Part shown: in pieces, positions 10,301 to 20,700 of the stretch
Layout: the number at the start of each line of letters is the position of its first letter
Position numbering within the stretch: the stretch's first letter is position 1
Origin: Acanthornis magna
Lineage: Eukaryota; Chordata; Aves; Passeriformes; Acanthizidae
Direction of reading: 5' to 3'
Assembly (NCBI GenBank): GCA_036785705.1
Contig: JAWUZG010000084.1
Span: 13,529,501-13,593,500, forward strand
Length of the DNA stretch: 64,000 nucleotides
Made by a program: the position numbers and the translations under genes
Notes under the pieces: model-generated
What the model was told of the DNA's origin: nothing
The model's input: only the letters and a program-made list of their open reading frames with translations
The model's database searches: none

Positions 10301-13127
10301 CTGTGGCCATGGGACAAATGCCTCATACAACAAGATTTGGGAATAACCAAGTCATAACACAGAGGGCATTGTGAATGTTAAAGTGCCCAAATGGTGCCCA
10401 TTCACCTGCTACACAGTGCTGGACTGGAAAGCCCACACTCCCGAGATGACTTTTGTTTCTGCCAAAAGCAGTGGAAGCAGCCAACAAGGACAGAAGCACA
10501 GGGCAGGAACAGGCAGCAGGCACTCAATGGGTTAAAACAGTCCCTGAACGGGCTGGCCTAAGACACAGCTTTCTGGGTTTATTCACAGGAAATCTCTGCA
10601 ACTTCTCCTCTCACAGTGTTCTCACAGACTATTGAAATTGCAGCATTAAAAGCTCTCCCTCCCAAGCTGTGAAAAAGACAGGAGCCAACAGTCTGAGCAA
10701 TCAGGACAGCAAAATTCAGGAGGTTCTTCCATCACTTCTGAAAACCTTAGACCACCTGTGTTCACTTGCTTTGACCTGATCCACCAAACACCTCTTCATG
10801 TCCAGGGAAGGTGCTGACAGGTGCAGATTTTCTGAGAGCTTACAGCCAGCTAAGGCAGCGGAGCACCTGTGCTGCTGGGTGAGGACTCTGGTCAAGGATT
10901 AGCATTCTCCTAGCATTTGGAAAAGACAGCAGTAAGAAGAAGACAAAGGCTTATTTGTTCTAGCCTACTGACAGAACTCCTACTAATGCCCTGGAACTGC
11001 AGTGCTACCAGCTGGAGACAGTTGCCAAGAGGCATATTTCCATGCAGATGAACAACTGCCGATCAGATAGCCAGACACAGTTTGTAGTGTGTACCTTCTC
11101 CCGCAGGAGAGATGTTCTGTGGCTGGCTCTACCAGGTAGGCAGGTAACAGTTGTGGAAGGAGGCAGCACAAAGCCTCAAGGATGGGGGAACACACCCACC
11201 TTCTCCAGTGATGTTCACGTGAGCATGGGGCATTGTCCTGCATAGCTGGTGCAGCTTCAGCAGAACCACTGTACTTTCTTTCTTACCAACAGAAAACATC
11301 CTGTCACAGGTGGGCTTTTTCCTTCCTCTGCCTCTGTTCAGTCCTTACCTAGACCCATGCTGAACTCCACAGGTGTCAGGTATCCCTTATTATTCTGTTC
11401 CAAGCTGTCAAAAACAGTCTCCAGCTGCTCAGGGGTTAGGGGGAGTTCACTCTGGAGCCGCTGCAAAGACAAAAGAACAAACAAACTTGAGGCATGACTC
11501 AAGTCTTCCTTGTGACTGTCCCTGCCATCCTCAGCTCTGTTCCACAGCAATTTGCCCTTTCAGCACTGCATCCTGCCCAGAATCTGACAGTCTGCCAGTT
11601 CAGCTGAGTGATGACAGTCACCTGTCTGGAGCCACTGATATGGTGACTCTTTCCATTACTGGATGATTCAACCAGGATGCAGAGAGGGAATTTCAGGTTA
11701 TTTTGTTTGGAGAAAGCTCAACCCTCTTGCTCCCCCACTACAGAACCACTGTAACTAGTTCACTGCCTGCCTCCCTCCATTCCTGCTCAAACGTGGCCCT
11801 GTCACCCTCCTGTGACCACTGCTGCTCCCAAGAGAGCTCTCTCTGGGCACATCAGGTACCAGCTCCATCTCGTTGGTCAGAGACAGAGGTCAGACTTGTG
11901 GGTATATGTGGATTCAGTTCCAAGCTCTTGCAGGAAATCTTGCAGATCCTAACAGAAATGTTCAGTCCATAACAGTGAGTTAGCTTTCTTCTGGCACCTT
12001 CCGCCTGCTGGAACTGTATCGCTACTCCCCCAGCATGGACAAGCAGAGCAATTCCCCTTCATAATACCTGTGCAGAGCACCTAGTGTGGAGGGACACCCC
12101 AAGAAACAAGTAACAAAGAGGTGTAGGCTTAAACCTCATAACTGTCCATTAAATGTGCAGCTTTAGATAAAAGCTTAATAAAAATTTATTTGTGTAACTA
12201 TAAAAATTAGGCATCACACAACCCAAAACAAAGTGAGTCAATATTAAAGCAGCATGAATCTGTCAAGTTATTTACAGATGTGGGGAGAGATGGGGCAGGA
12301 GGAAAATAATCCACATGTAACCTTCCTGATAAATCTTTAAAACAAAACTCACTAAGAACTACAGGGATTTTGTTAATAAATTCTTTTTTAAACAGAAAGC
12401 AGCAAAACACATTATTATACAGCAAAGTTATAGTTCAGGTCTAAGGTGAGTTTTTGAACCAGGTTTTAGCTATGACTATATAACTTTTTATCTCAACTTT
12501 TTTTGTTGAAGGGTTGATGGTTTGTTCATTGTGTGGGGTTATTGAGGGGTTGTTGTTTTGGTTTTCTCTTTTAATTAAACCAAAGATTGTTTTTTCCCTC
12601 CAGATTTCCCATCCACTGCATGCTTGATGTTTGTAAGAACTGTCACAATTTTTTTTATTTTATGCATTCCTTAAAAATTTGGAATTGTAGTCCCACTTGT
12701 TTCAGGAATTCCCTGGAGGTGTGAGGCCCTCCTGGGAGTTTTAGTTCCTAGCAGCTGGCTGTGCCAGAGTTTGATTCCCAGAAATCTGAATGAGACAGAG
12801 GCCGCATGCACATCCATAACCGCCAAGAGTGAAGACATGCCACATTATCCCCTGTTCTGCCACCCATAACTTCACAGATCCTCCCAGAAAAGAGGAAAAT
12901 GTTTTTTCCCTCACCTGCATGTCCACCTTGGTGATAAAACCCTTCTCATCCTTGTCACACAGCTGGAAGAGCTCCCTTGCCTTCTCAAGCATCTCCACCT
13001 GCACATCTTGCAGTCTGCTCATTTGGCTGGGAGGAGAAACATGAGGAGCCACCCCATCTGCTTCACCCCCTTCCTCTTTTCCTTCCCAGTGGACATATCC
13101 CAAGAGCACTCCACTCTGGTTCTCCAT
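1225..13127 (-). CDS. CRACR2B: CRACR2B (EFCAB4A), EF-hand/coiled-coil regulator of CRAC channels, nine coding exons
   Basis: Cytosolic EF-hand protein; CRACR2A/B family members bind Orai1 and STIM1 and support store-operated calcium entry. The CDS joins 13127-12915, 11460-11349, 8781-8610, 6424-6278, 5979-5889, 5753-5661, 2740-2553, 1883-1812 and 1381-1225, 1245 nt (414 residues plus stop), all GT-AG and in phase. EF-hand loop 1 is residues 58-69 ([12 protein letters not shown]); loop 2 is 92-103 ([12 protein letters not shown]), whose first position is Glu, so it may bind calcium weakly. A Glu/Asp-rich linker (about 127-150) is followed by heptad-rich coiled coil from about 195 to 375. The C-terminus carries five consecutive cysteines. 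Start: the ATG at 13127 has A at -3 and G at +4. Length and layout fit the human protein of about 399 residues as I recall it. The paralogue CRACR2A is excluded by this C-terminus and by the PNPLA2 neighbour. Confidence 0.93.
1812..1883 (-). CDS. CRACR2B: CRACR2B coding exon 9
   Basis: 72 nt, residues 339-362. [19 protein letters not shown] is nearly identical to the human segment [19 protein letters not shown] as recalled. Acceptor gctcag, donor GTAAGA. Confidence 0.96.
1884..2552 (-). other. CRACR2B: CRACR2B intron between exons 8 and 9
   Basis: About 0.67 kb with nothing recognisable. The shorter intron between exons 9 and 10 (1382-1811) is likewise unremarkable. Confidence 0.8.
2553..2740 (-). 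CDS. CRACR2B: CRACR2B coding exon 8
   Basis: 188 nt, residues 277-338, a continuous coiled coil rich in Leu, Glu and Gln ([20 protein letters not shown] and onward). Acceptor attgcag. The donor is a weaker GTGCGA. Leaves in phase 2. Confidence 0.93.
2741..5660 (-). other. CRACR2B: CRACR2B intron between exons 7 and 8
   Basis: About 2.9 kb. It includes an exon-like minus-strand segment at 4572-4711 and an A16 run at 5260-5275. Otherwise no feature is recognised. Confidence 0.8.
5260..5275. repeat. A16 homopolymer
   Basis: Run of 16 A on plus in a CRACR2B intron. No retrocopy body or target duplication was recognised around it. Confidence 0.95.
5661..5753 (-). CDS. CRACR2B: CRACR2B coding exon 7
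   Basis: 93 nt, residues 246-276, phase 0 at both ends. Coiled-coil sequence with [19 protein letters not shown]. Acceptor tctgcag, donor GTAACA. Confidence 0.93.
5889..5979 (-). CDS. CRACR2B: CRACR2B coding exon 6
   Basis: 91 nt, residues 215-245: [19 protein letters not shown] and the following Lys/Glu-rich helix, aligned with the human ESEHEREVRALYEETEQ. Acceptor tttgcag, donor GTACCT, leaving in phase 0. Confidence 0.95.
6278..6424 (-). CDS. CRACR2B: CRACR2B coding exon 5
   Basis: 147 nt, residues 166-214. It contains [20 protein letters not shown], matching the human LWARLQRERPELLGSFED, and the start of the coiled coil ([12 protein letters not shown]). Phase 2 at both ends; donor GTAAGG. 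Confidence 0.95.
6425..8609 (-). other. CRACR2B: CRACR2B intron between exons 4 and 5
   Basis: AT-rich, about 2.2 kb. A possible MIR-like relic lies at about 6855-6900 (TTACAGGTTTGGAAACCGAG on plus). No exon seen. Confidence 0.75.
8610..8781 (-). CDS. CRACR2B: CRACR2B coding exon 4 (acidic linker)
   Basis: 172 nt, residues 109-165. EETFESGW is conserved with the human EETFESGG; an acidic run ([11 protein letters not shown]) and [16 protein letters not shown] follow. Acceptor caccag, donor GTAAGT after GAAGA. Confidence 0.94.
8782..11348 (-). other. CRACR2B: CRACR2B intron between exons 3 and 4
   Basis: About 2.6 kb with no exon recognised. A moderately CpG-rich stretch lies at 8940-9180 and a possible MIR-like relic at 9905-9975. 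Confidence 0.75.
11349..11460 (-). CDS. CRACR2B: CRACR2B coding exon 3 (EF-hand 2)
   Basis: 112 nt, residues 72-108 plus one base. It encodes [20 protein letters not shown] followed by the loop-2 region and ends FSMGLG across the junction. Acceptor tttgcag, donor GTAAGG. Confidence 0.95.
11461..12914 (-). other. CRACR2B: CRACR2B intron between exons 2 and 3
   Basis: About 1.45 kb; the 12120-12720 part is AT-rich with T/G low-complexity sequence. No exon or recognised mobile element. Confidence 0.8.
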
Positions 13128-13170
13128 CTTCTCAACGTCTTTTCCCTGAAGGCAAGGCCGAACAGAAGAG
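12915..13170 (-). CDS. CRACR2B: CRACR2B exon 2 (start codon, EF-hand 1)
   Basis: Acceptor gtcccacag precedes 13170 and donor GTGAGG follows 12915. Coding 13127-12915 gives residues 1-71 with [19 protein letters not shown], very close to the human KARELF-type segment as recalled. Other in-frame Met codons at residues 36 and 46 are possible starts, but the first has the best context. Confidence 0.9.
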
Positions 13171-13273
13171 CTGTGGGACAGGAAACACAGTCAGACATTA
13201 CCCTCCCCTTCCAGCCCATACACGATCTAGTTAAATGCCTTGATGGTTGAAAGAACAACATTCAGCATTCGTA

Positions 13274-13335
13274 TCTGGACTAGATAACCTTCAGAAGTCC
13301 CTTCCAACCCAAAATATTCCATGGTTGTATGAACT
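13274..13335 (+). mobile_element. CR1 LINE 3'-terminal fragment
   Basis: The plus strand reads CTGGACTAGATAACCTTCAG, then AAGTCCCTTCCAACCCAAAA and TATTCCATGG. This is the typical CR1 3' end (gatgacctt...cccttccaaccc...attctatg), diverged. It lies just upstream of CRACR2B exon 2 and is antisense to the gene. Confidence 0.8.
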
Positions 13336-14487
13336 GAGCAGAGGGGGGGAATGGGAGTTTGTGTCAGACACACATCACACTGAGGTACCCCCTGTACACA
13401 ACACGGGTGCAACTAAGCCTTCCACACAGCCATGCCCCTCCACTCTGTGATGGGCCCTAGACCCTGCACCCAGCAGGGAGGCTCTGGTGCCATCTCTCCT
13501 CCTCTGCCTCAGACCTTCAGTGCTGTCCGAGCTCTTTGCTGGTGAAAGCCAGGTGCCAAATGAAAGTTTCAGTGGAGACAAGAAGGTGGGAAGGGAAAGT
13601 TAAAGCACATAGGTAAATCTGAGTGGGAGCACAGTAACAAGTCCCACATTTTGAAACAGGGCTCAAACACTGTGAGCTGCTTCTCCCTGGTCTTGGTTCC
13701 TCTGGCAATAACATGTACTTTTCCTCCTTTTGTTTCTTCTTGGCACCACCTTTGGACACCAAACCTGCATTAAAACTGCAAGAACCCAGAGCAGGACAAA
13801 AGCAGATAGGAGGAAGATCTGTGCAAGTGATGGAAGAAAGAGAAGCAATGTCTCTCCCAGCCCGGTCTTCTCTCTGACCATCCACCTCTGACATTTTCTT
13901 GTTAACATTTTCCAAATAGTAGCTCCATCTTTTTTTTTTTTTTAATGCTGTTACAGTACAAAGAAAGGTCAGACAATTCTTACACTGGGAAAAATTTAAT
14001 AAGCTGGGCACTCTTGACCCCTTGTCTTCAAGCCTCTGTTTTGAGACCTCATGAGCTGCCAAACACAATTTTAATCTGAAACATTCACCTTTATAGGAAG
14101 GAAACCACAAAACTATGGAGACATTTCAGAGGCCAAAGAAAATATTTCCCATCAGTTACAAGTATCTAAAGCAAAAAGAAATGGGAGCAACCATTTAAAC
14201 TGAGCACTGTGACTGTAAAAATGCCTGCAATGAATCCCTACACCAAGCCACCTTCTGACTTACTGATCTCATGGAATCAGATTGCTTCTCCAGACAGCTT
14301 TTCTTCAGCAACACCACCACATTTTTGAAGCCTTGTTGCACTGATTGCTTTAGATTTCTCCTTCTGCAGACCTGTTTTCTGCATTGCAGGGCAGAAGTGA
14401 GTTGTGCAAGCAGGCTGAGAGCAGATTTAAAGAGTGCTGGACAAAGAGGGCTTGAGGGTTGGGTTTTTTTAACCTCCAAGAAATTAA

Positions 14488-14676
14488 AAGCCACGTACAG
14501 ATGCCACGATAACAAACAAACTAATTCTGTTTGCACTCTTGGTACAATGGGAGGATAAAGAGCGTGATGGCCAGGAAGAATGTCACATGCGAGAACGATA
14601 TGAAGCTGACACAAAAGGAGAAGGCAATTATGCCCCACGCTATTTGACTCCGTTTATTACTGCTGGTTCGTGAGCC
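14488..14676 (+). other. Unidentified CpG-rich open segment (possible exon or pseudogene, strand uncertain)
   Basis: Plus-strand frame open from 14488 to the TGA at 14674-14676, without a good start codon. It reads a hydrophobic NKLILFALLV, then charged residues such as QEECHMRERYEADTKGEG, then YAPRYLTPFITAGS. AATAAA lies at 14761-14766. The opposite strand is also open (about 14735-14521) and would encode a hydrophobic segment ending PLYQECKQN. CpG is clearly denser here than in the surrounding intron. I do not recognise either product and cannot choose a strand. Confidence 0.3.
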
Positions 14677-17019
14677 AGCGGGTGGTTCTGCTTCACAGAA
14701 CAAGCAGAACGCTTCATTCCCCCTTTCAAATCAGTGTTTTTCCAGGGCACCTCTCTTCCAAATAAATATCTGTTCAAGTGACACAAAACTCTGCAGAAGA
14801 CTACCTATAAATGGGTACTATTATATGTTTCTAGTCAAGTAAACATCCCTGGCAAGCAATGGACACAGAGCTGAACCCAAACTCTGGGGAATACAGCAGA
14901 GAAAAGAAAGGAAGAAAGCATCAAAAATAAGAAGGCAGACTATGTTCTTCTCTCTTGCTCTTTCTCAAACAAACTCTCCTACCAAGCATTTTTGTGTTAC
15001 GGAGCCAACACAACAAAATTTAGAGATTAAAGTTAGATTCTGTGCATTAGCTGGACAGAATGCTTTCTTCTGATGGCAAGTCTGTACATTTAAGTAGTAA
15101 AGAAGTCAGAAAGAACACCAGCTTACTTTTCATATTCAAATAAAAGTTGGAAAGTTGGCCCTGAAGAAAAAGCAAAAAAGACCCAAATATCTTATGCTGC
15201 CTAAATTTTACAGGTGATCATGGTGAGGAATAGCAGCCACACTGATGAATGATAATTACTGGCTTCTACAGGCCATCTTCCTGAAGGTTTTTTCTAGACC
15301 CATTCCTTTTGCAAAGATACAGCCTCAGCACAAGCAGCATCCTGTACTAGACAGCAGCAGGGGTGGAAAGAAAAAGAGATTTCAAAGCAAGAGCCATGAC
15401 AGGATTGTAGAAAAAAGCCAGAATAAGAAAAGGTACAAGGAAGCAATATGTTTTCTAAAACATCCCTCTAGCTGCCTAAGAGACACCAAGGTCCCCAGAA
15501 GTAAAGATGATCTTACTTTCTTATTATCAGCTTCATCAGTTCTAGAGCAGCCCACGCAGTTGATGTCTCCCCAGCTTTACTGTAGCAAACAAAAGTTGGT
15601 GCAAGGAGGATGTTCTGTTCTCTCTCAGAGACACTTTTTGGAAGCTGAAATCCAACCCATTACATCCCTACCTCTAGCATTTCCTCATTTTATCAAAAGC
15701 CCAGCTGCACTGTGGCTCCCAAACATTGGCTGAGCTAAAAGCCTCTTAATTAGAAGAGCTGGGAGCCTGACATGGACAAAAGTCTGAAAGGATTTCACTT
15801 GTGTAAAAGACCAAGCCCATTAATTCAGTGTTCAGAGCAGGAAGTCTCTTGCCCAAGCTGCTTCAAGTGGCTTCAAGCCAGATGTGGCTTTTTCAATGGT
15901 GAGACAGCACTTGTAGGGGAACAGAGCAGTAAATAAGAGAGAGCACCAGGAAGCAAAATACATTGCAGCTCTGATGGACTTCTCTCCCAGAAGCCGGTGA
16001 CTGAGAAATTCTTCTTCTCTATTCCTGTTTGTAAGGGCAGTGGATGGTGCAGGTGGGGCACAAAGCAGATCTCAGTCTAACAAGTGCTGTCATACCTTCC
16101 CCAGTTACAGATCATCACTGCAAAGTACTGGGCAAGCAGCTCCATCATCATGACGTAAAACATCATGGAAGGACCACTTTGAAAGAGGCTGAGGTCATTG
16201 GAGTACCAGAACTGTGGACTGGTATCCAAAGTGATGCTAGCAGAGCTGCCTTGGGTGCAGAGACGTCAGCTTGGGAAGAGCCATGCCTGCCTGATACAAG
16301 TGGCAAAGGCAGAAGGATATGTAGAGGCAAATAATGCTTTTGGTCAGGCAAACCTGCCAGGATCTGCCAGGGAGATGAAGTCAAGCCACCTCCAGTGACA
16401 AAGCCAGCTGTTGTTACCAAAATGTCTTGGCAGGGTTAGTTTCTCCAGATCCCTTCTGGCAGGAAAAGGTAGTTATTCAGTCAGCATCAGTAAGAACTAA
16501 TTTCCAGACCTCTCCTAGAGTCAGGACAATCTCTGCATCTTGGGCTGTTGGTTTCCATCACAAAAATATCCACAATGGGTCACATCAGAGTTTGTCTAGC
16601 CCAGGTTTGGCTGCCTATGCCCAAGGTCAGCTCTGATACTGCAGATTTGGGCTGTGTCCAACATCTGAAAAACCTGATACAGAGCTATGGATTATACCAG
16701 GTAACTCCTGCCATAGTGTGTGTTGGGGCTTAACAAGCAAAAATTCACCTGCTCCTGCAAGACAACTTTCCCAGAGCTTGGAAAGCAAACACAGGTCTTC
16801 TCAGACAGAGCACAGAACAAGACTGCCTGCCATAAAGACAGCTAGCACCAGCTCTTGTATTTCTACATTGAGGAAACTCAGACCAGTCTTACATGACTAT
16901 TTTAACTACCTGAGGCATAAACTGAGGTTTGTCCTGTGCAAAGCCGTGGCAGAAAGTCAGCTGGATCCCATGGGCTTGGCATTCTTCAGGGGAATCATAA
17001 GACTTGAATTTTAATCTTG

Positions 17020-17100
17020 ACTCACCTGGCCATATGGCACTGGGTAAGTCACGTCACCTGCCTATGCCTATAGACTCTCAGCTCCTCCAATTTGGTGTCT
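17020..17100 (-). mobile_element. Possible MIR-like relic
   Basis: The plus strand CTGGGTAAGTCACGTCACCT then GCCTATGCCT resembles tgggcaagtcacttaacctctctgtgcctcag. In my notation this is the orientation opposite to the neighbouring relic at 17640-17720. Confidence 0.35.
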
Positions 17101-17639
17101 GATGCTTAGGAACAGCTGGCACTTTAAGAATTAATATCTGGAGACTGATAATTACATGTGAATCTCAAGCATCAAAATAGTTTCAAAGCCTCAAAGCTGA
17201 AGAATGAAAAACTTGAACACAGAAACTGCAAATTTCAACAAACAGAAGAACAGACCCAAGTTGCTTTTCCAGGAAAAGGGAGGTACTACTTTAAAGATAG
17301 CACTATAGAGTCACCATTTCCAATTTATTGTCTCAAAAACCTTCTTCTTGTAGCTGTAAGCAGTGTTAAAGACGTACAGGAAAGTCATGGATAAAATGCT
17401 ATCAACAGCCAAGCCCATATCTAGGTGACCCTGACCACCATGTGCACATGATGACTTCGGGGTGTTATTTTTTTTCTTTTTTTCCACAGCCTGATGACAA
17501 GGAGGAAAGGAAAGTGAGGAGTGCAGCCAAATTTCCACAGCTGGTCCTTAGATGACCCTAGTCGCCGCAGGGCATTGTGCACGCACTGAATACGCTGCAT
17601 TCCTAGCAGTCCTCCCCACTGCAAGACAATGCATCAACA

Positions 17640-17720
17640 GTTAACGGAGGAAAAAACTAAGCACAACTGGGTAAGTGGCTTACCCAGGATTACAGAACAA
17701 GGCCAGTGTTTGGGTCCTGT
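17640..17720 (+). mobile_element. MIR/CORE-SINE-like relic
   Basis: GAGGAAAAAACTAAGCACAA followed by GGTAAGTGGCTTACCCAGGA and TTACAGAACAAGGCCAGTG parallels the MIR sequence gaggaaactgaggc...ggttaagtgacttgcccaaggtcacacagc...agtggcag. Ancient and diverged. Assigned by eye. Confidence 0.5.
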
Positions 17721-20700
17721 AGAGGGAACCTATAAGGGAAAGCTGGTTTTTGCTTTCATGGAATTTTTGGTGACAGAGTAGTATAAGGGAATATTAAAGA
17801 ACAACCATTGTAGGTACAGAGTAGGTGTCCAAGGTGTCCCACAAACTGAAGTGCTCAGATGCTTGCTGGGAGGTTTCCCAAAAGACATCCTCCTGTATCT
17901 CCGCCTAAGACAATATTATTAGAAACAACAAAACCACCCCCATGCTAAAGCTAAATATTTAAGCCATTTATTTAAACAAATCAGAAGAACACACACACCC
18001 TTTCCTTTCTACTCCTGATGCAGAAAAATAAGTCTTACAACATCAAAGGAAGAACACCAGACGTTTAGGTGCACATTGACCACACTCCTGCTGCACACAC
18101 TGGATGAGACAGGTTTGATCCCATACATGAGAAGATATTACACAAAGAGGAGATGAAGGGCTGGGTGAAGGGTCACTGCAGCCGAAGGCTGTTCCTTCAG
18201 CAAATTACAAATGCACGACAAAAGCAGGCCAAGATGCAGTAAGTACAAAGCATTTGTTGCTTGGTCATGGAATGACAGCATCATTCAGGAGCAGGTGAGC
18301 AACAAGTAAGTTTTAGAAGAAACGGGCAATAAAAACTTCACAGATCCTTACACGATTTTATATCAAGCATATGCCACTTGCTCTGTTTGTTCTACCTTAC
18401 TTTTGCTCCTAGCATTCTGAAAGCTATCAATTGCTATAAAAAGTGCTCATTGTAGGTCACAGTCACATCTACACATCCCAGATTTTACAGTACTGCAAGA
18501 TTCCATGATAAAAAATACGTACTTACAATTATTATCCTAGTTGCAGGCAAAAAGCGCATATGCATTGGCAAAAATCACAGCCATACAAAACAGAACAGAT
18601 GAAGGCAGAGCAGAGATCTTGCCAGGGAGAGACACTGATCCTTGTGGCTAACTGCCTTCCATAGATGCTGAATTTCCAAAAGCTGCTCAAAGGAACTGGG
18701 TAGCCACTAGAGGAAAATTGTTTTAAAAGGTTCTGCCAAGGCTCAGCCTGAAGAGGCTGGGAGAAGAGCAAAAAGAAAGTAGTTATTTCTCTAGCGTATT
18801 TTGTTGAAAATTAGTTTTTCTCTTTCCCTTGTCTAGGAAATTTGCTTCCATTGTTTGGAATTTGTTTGGGTGGTTGTTGGGTTCTCCCTTCCTAGAGGGA
18901 ATGGCAGGAAAAGAAATACACTGAAAAATGAGAAAAACATCAATTGTTTTGTGAAAGATTTTTCTTTATAAAACCTAAGAAACCCATACACACCCTGGGC
19001 AGAAAGCCTGAAATCAGGTGTTCATATCTAGAGCCACAATTTACTCTCTCACTTTTAATTGCCTGCACTTGACTGTATCCCTTTAAGGAAACAGGAACAA
19101 ATCCAGGAACCTTTGTGTTGTTTATTCAGCAGGGGATTAGCCCAGCCTGATAGCCCTGAGCTAACCATGTGGCTGTATCTTGGATGACTTCATCATGGGA
19201 TATGCCAGAAGGATACTGAGGTATATCCCAGAAACACAGACAGGGCCTTCACCATTCTGAAAAGCAGCTTAAAAGAGAGGCTCTGCTGCAATTCACCATT
19301 TCCCTCACCAAAGCTCAAAGAGGAATTTACCATTATCAACTTCTTGATCTTTGCTAAAAAAACGTGCCATGGGGAAGGTTGTTTGATGCAGACTCTATGC
19401 TCATATCACTACACAACCTGAGAGTGGTAATGGTTTTCTTTCTCCATTCCAACAGGTGAACAAATGAACTTCTTAAATCTGCACTCACTCATGCTTCCCA
19501 ATTCAACAGCACAACAGAAAACACCGACTGTGCCAAGAACTATCGACATAAGAAGTCTGCAACACAGATGGGTATCTACAACATCCCAAAACAACATCCT
19601 TCACCCCAGAAATTGCCACAAATCCTCCATCACACCCTCATGCTGCTCCCCAGCTTTGGCATCTCAAGGCAGTGGCACTTTGCAGCTCTCTCACACTGGC
19701 ACAGCACTGGCACTGCAAACACTGAGGGAGTGTGTTTGCACTGGAACCTCTCCTGCTAATTGGGGTTTTGGCTTTGTTGGGTTGTTTTTCTTTGGGAATG
19801 AAGAGAGAAAGCATCAGTTTTTCCTCTAATAATATTTGGGCCAAGAGTTAATTCTCAGCAATTAAAAACAAAATCCAAACCACATTTTTTCCATAAACAG
19901 CTAATGGTCTTGGAGCTGTCAGTGTAACTAGCACACAGCTGATTTTTCAGAAAATAAAGAGCATGCCTGCAGTAAGACATGACAAATACAACAGCTAGTT
20001 TAAGAACAAGTAATTTTCATTAATTCCTTTACTTTATAAAGGCTTACAGGTTTCCTGAAACTTTTCTTTGAAAAGACAGAACAGAACATTACATCACATA
20101 GGGATTAATCTTATATACTGCAGCAGCAGAGTAATGGAAATATTGTACCCCTTGCCTTCAAGAAGAACTCCGTGTATTTTCATAGGCTGGAGATCATGCT
20201 GCACATCCACAAAAGACAATCAGCTCAAGAACATAATGGAGGAAGACAGGATATTTTAGCACTGAAGGAATAATACATCCTTTATTCACATTAGCTGAAC
20301 ACCACTAACAGTGCTGTGAAGTTGGAGGTGGATGCTGCTTTGAGTTCAGCCATCAGAAATTACAGTATGCCTAACACCAAGAATGTTGGCCACAGAGTAT
20401 GTGCCCTGCAGATGATACCTATAAGACCAGGCAGGTAGGCAGGAGGCAAAAAAACTTTATTTGCCAGCCCAGATGTGGGAAAAAAAGGATAGAAGACAGA
20501 GGACTTGGCACTTGGCATCAGATACTCTGGATCATTTTTGATTCAAAGTAAAAACTGAGCACTAGGAGCCCAGGCTAGGGAGATCCTTGCTCTCTTCTAC
20601 TCCTCTTTTCCAGGGGATGTTGAGGCAGGTGGGAATACCCCATAAGGAAGACAAGATCCAAGCCTAAACTGGCATTTAAAGCTCTTCAGTAAACTACATA

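Noticed and set aside
13517..14110. Minus-strand open frame of 197 codons in CRACR2B intron 1
   Set aside because: Contains low-complexity Lys runs, shows no similarity I recognise, and one frame of this length is about what chance allows in 64 kb.
15245..15733. Plus-strand open frame of 162 codons
   Set aside because: Anonymous composition, AT-rich intron, no splice or domain signals; treated as chance.
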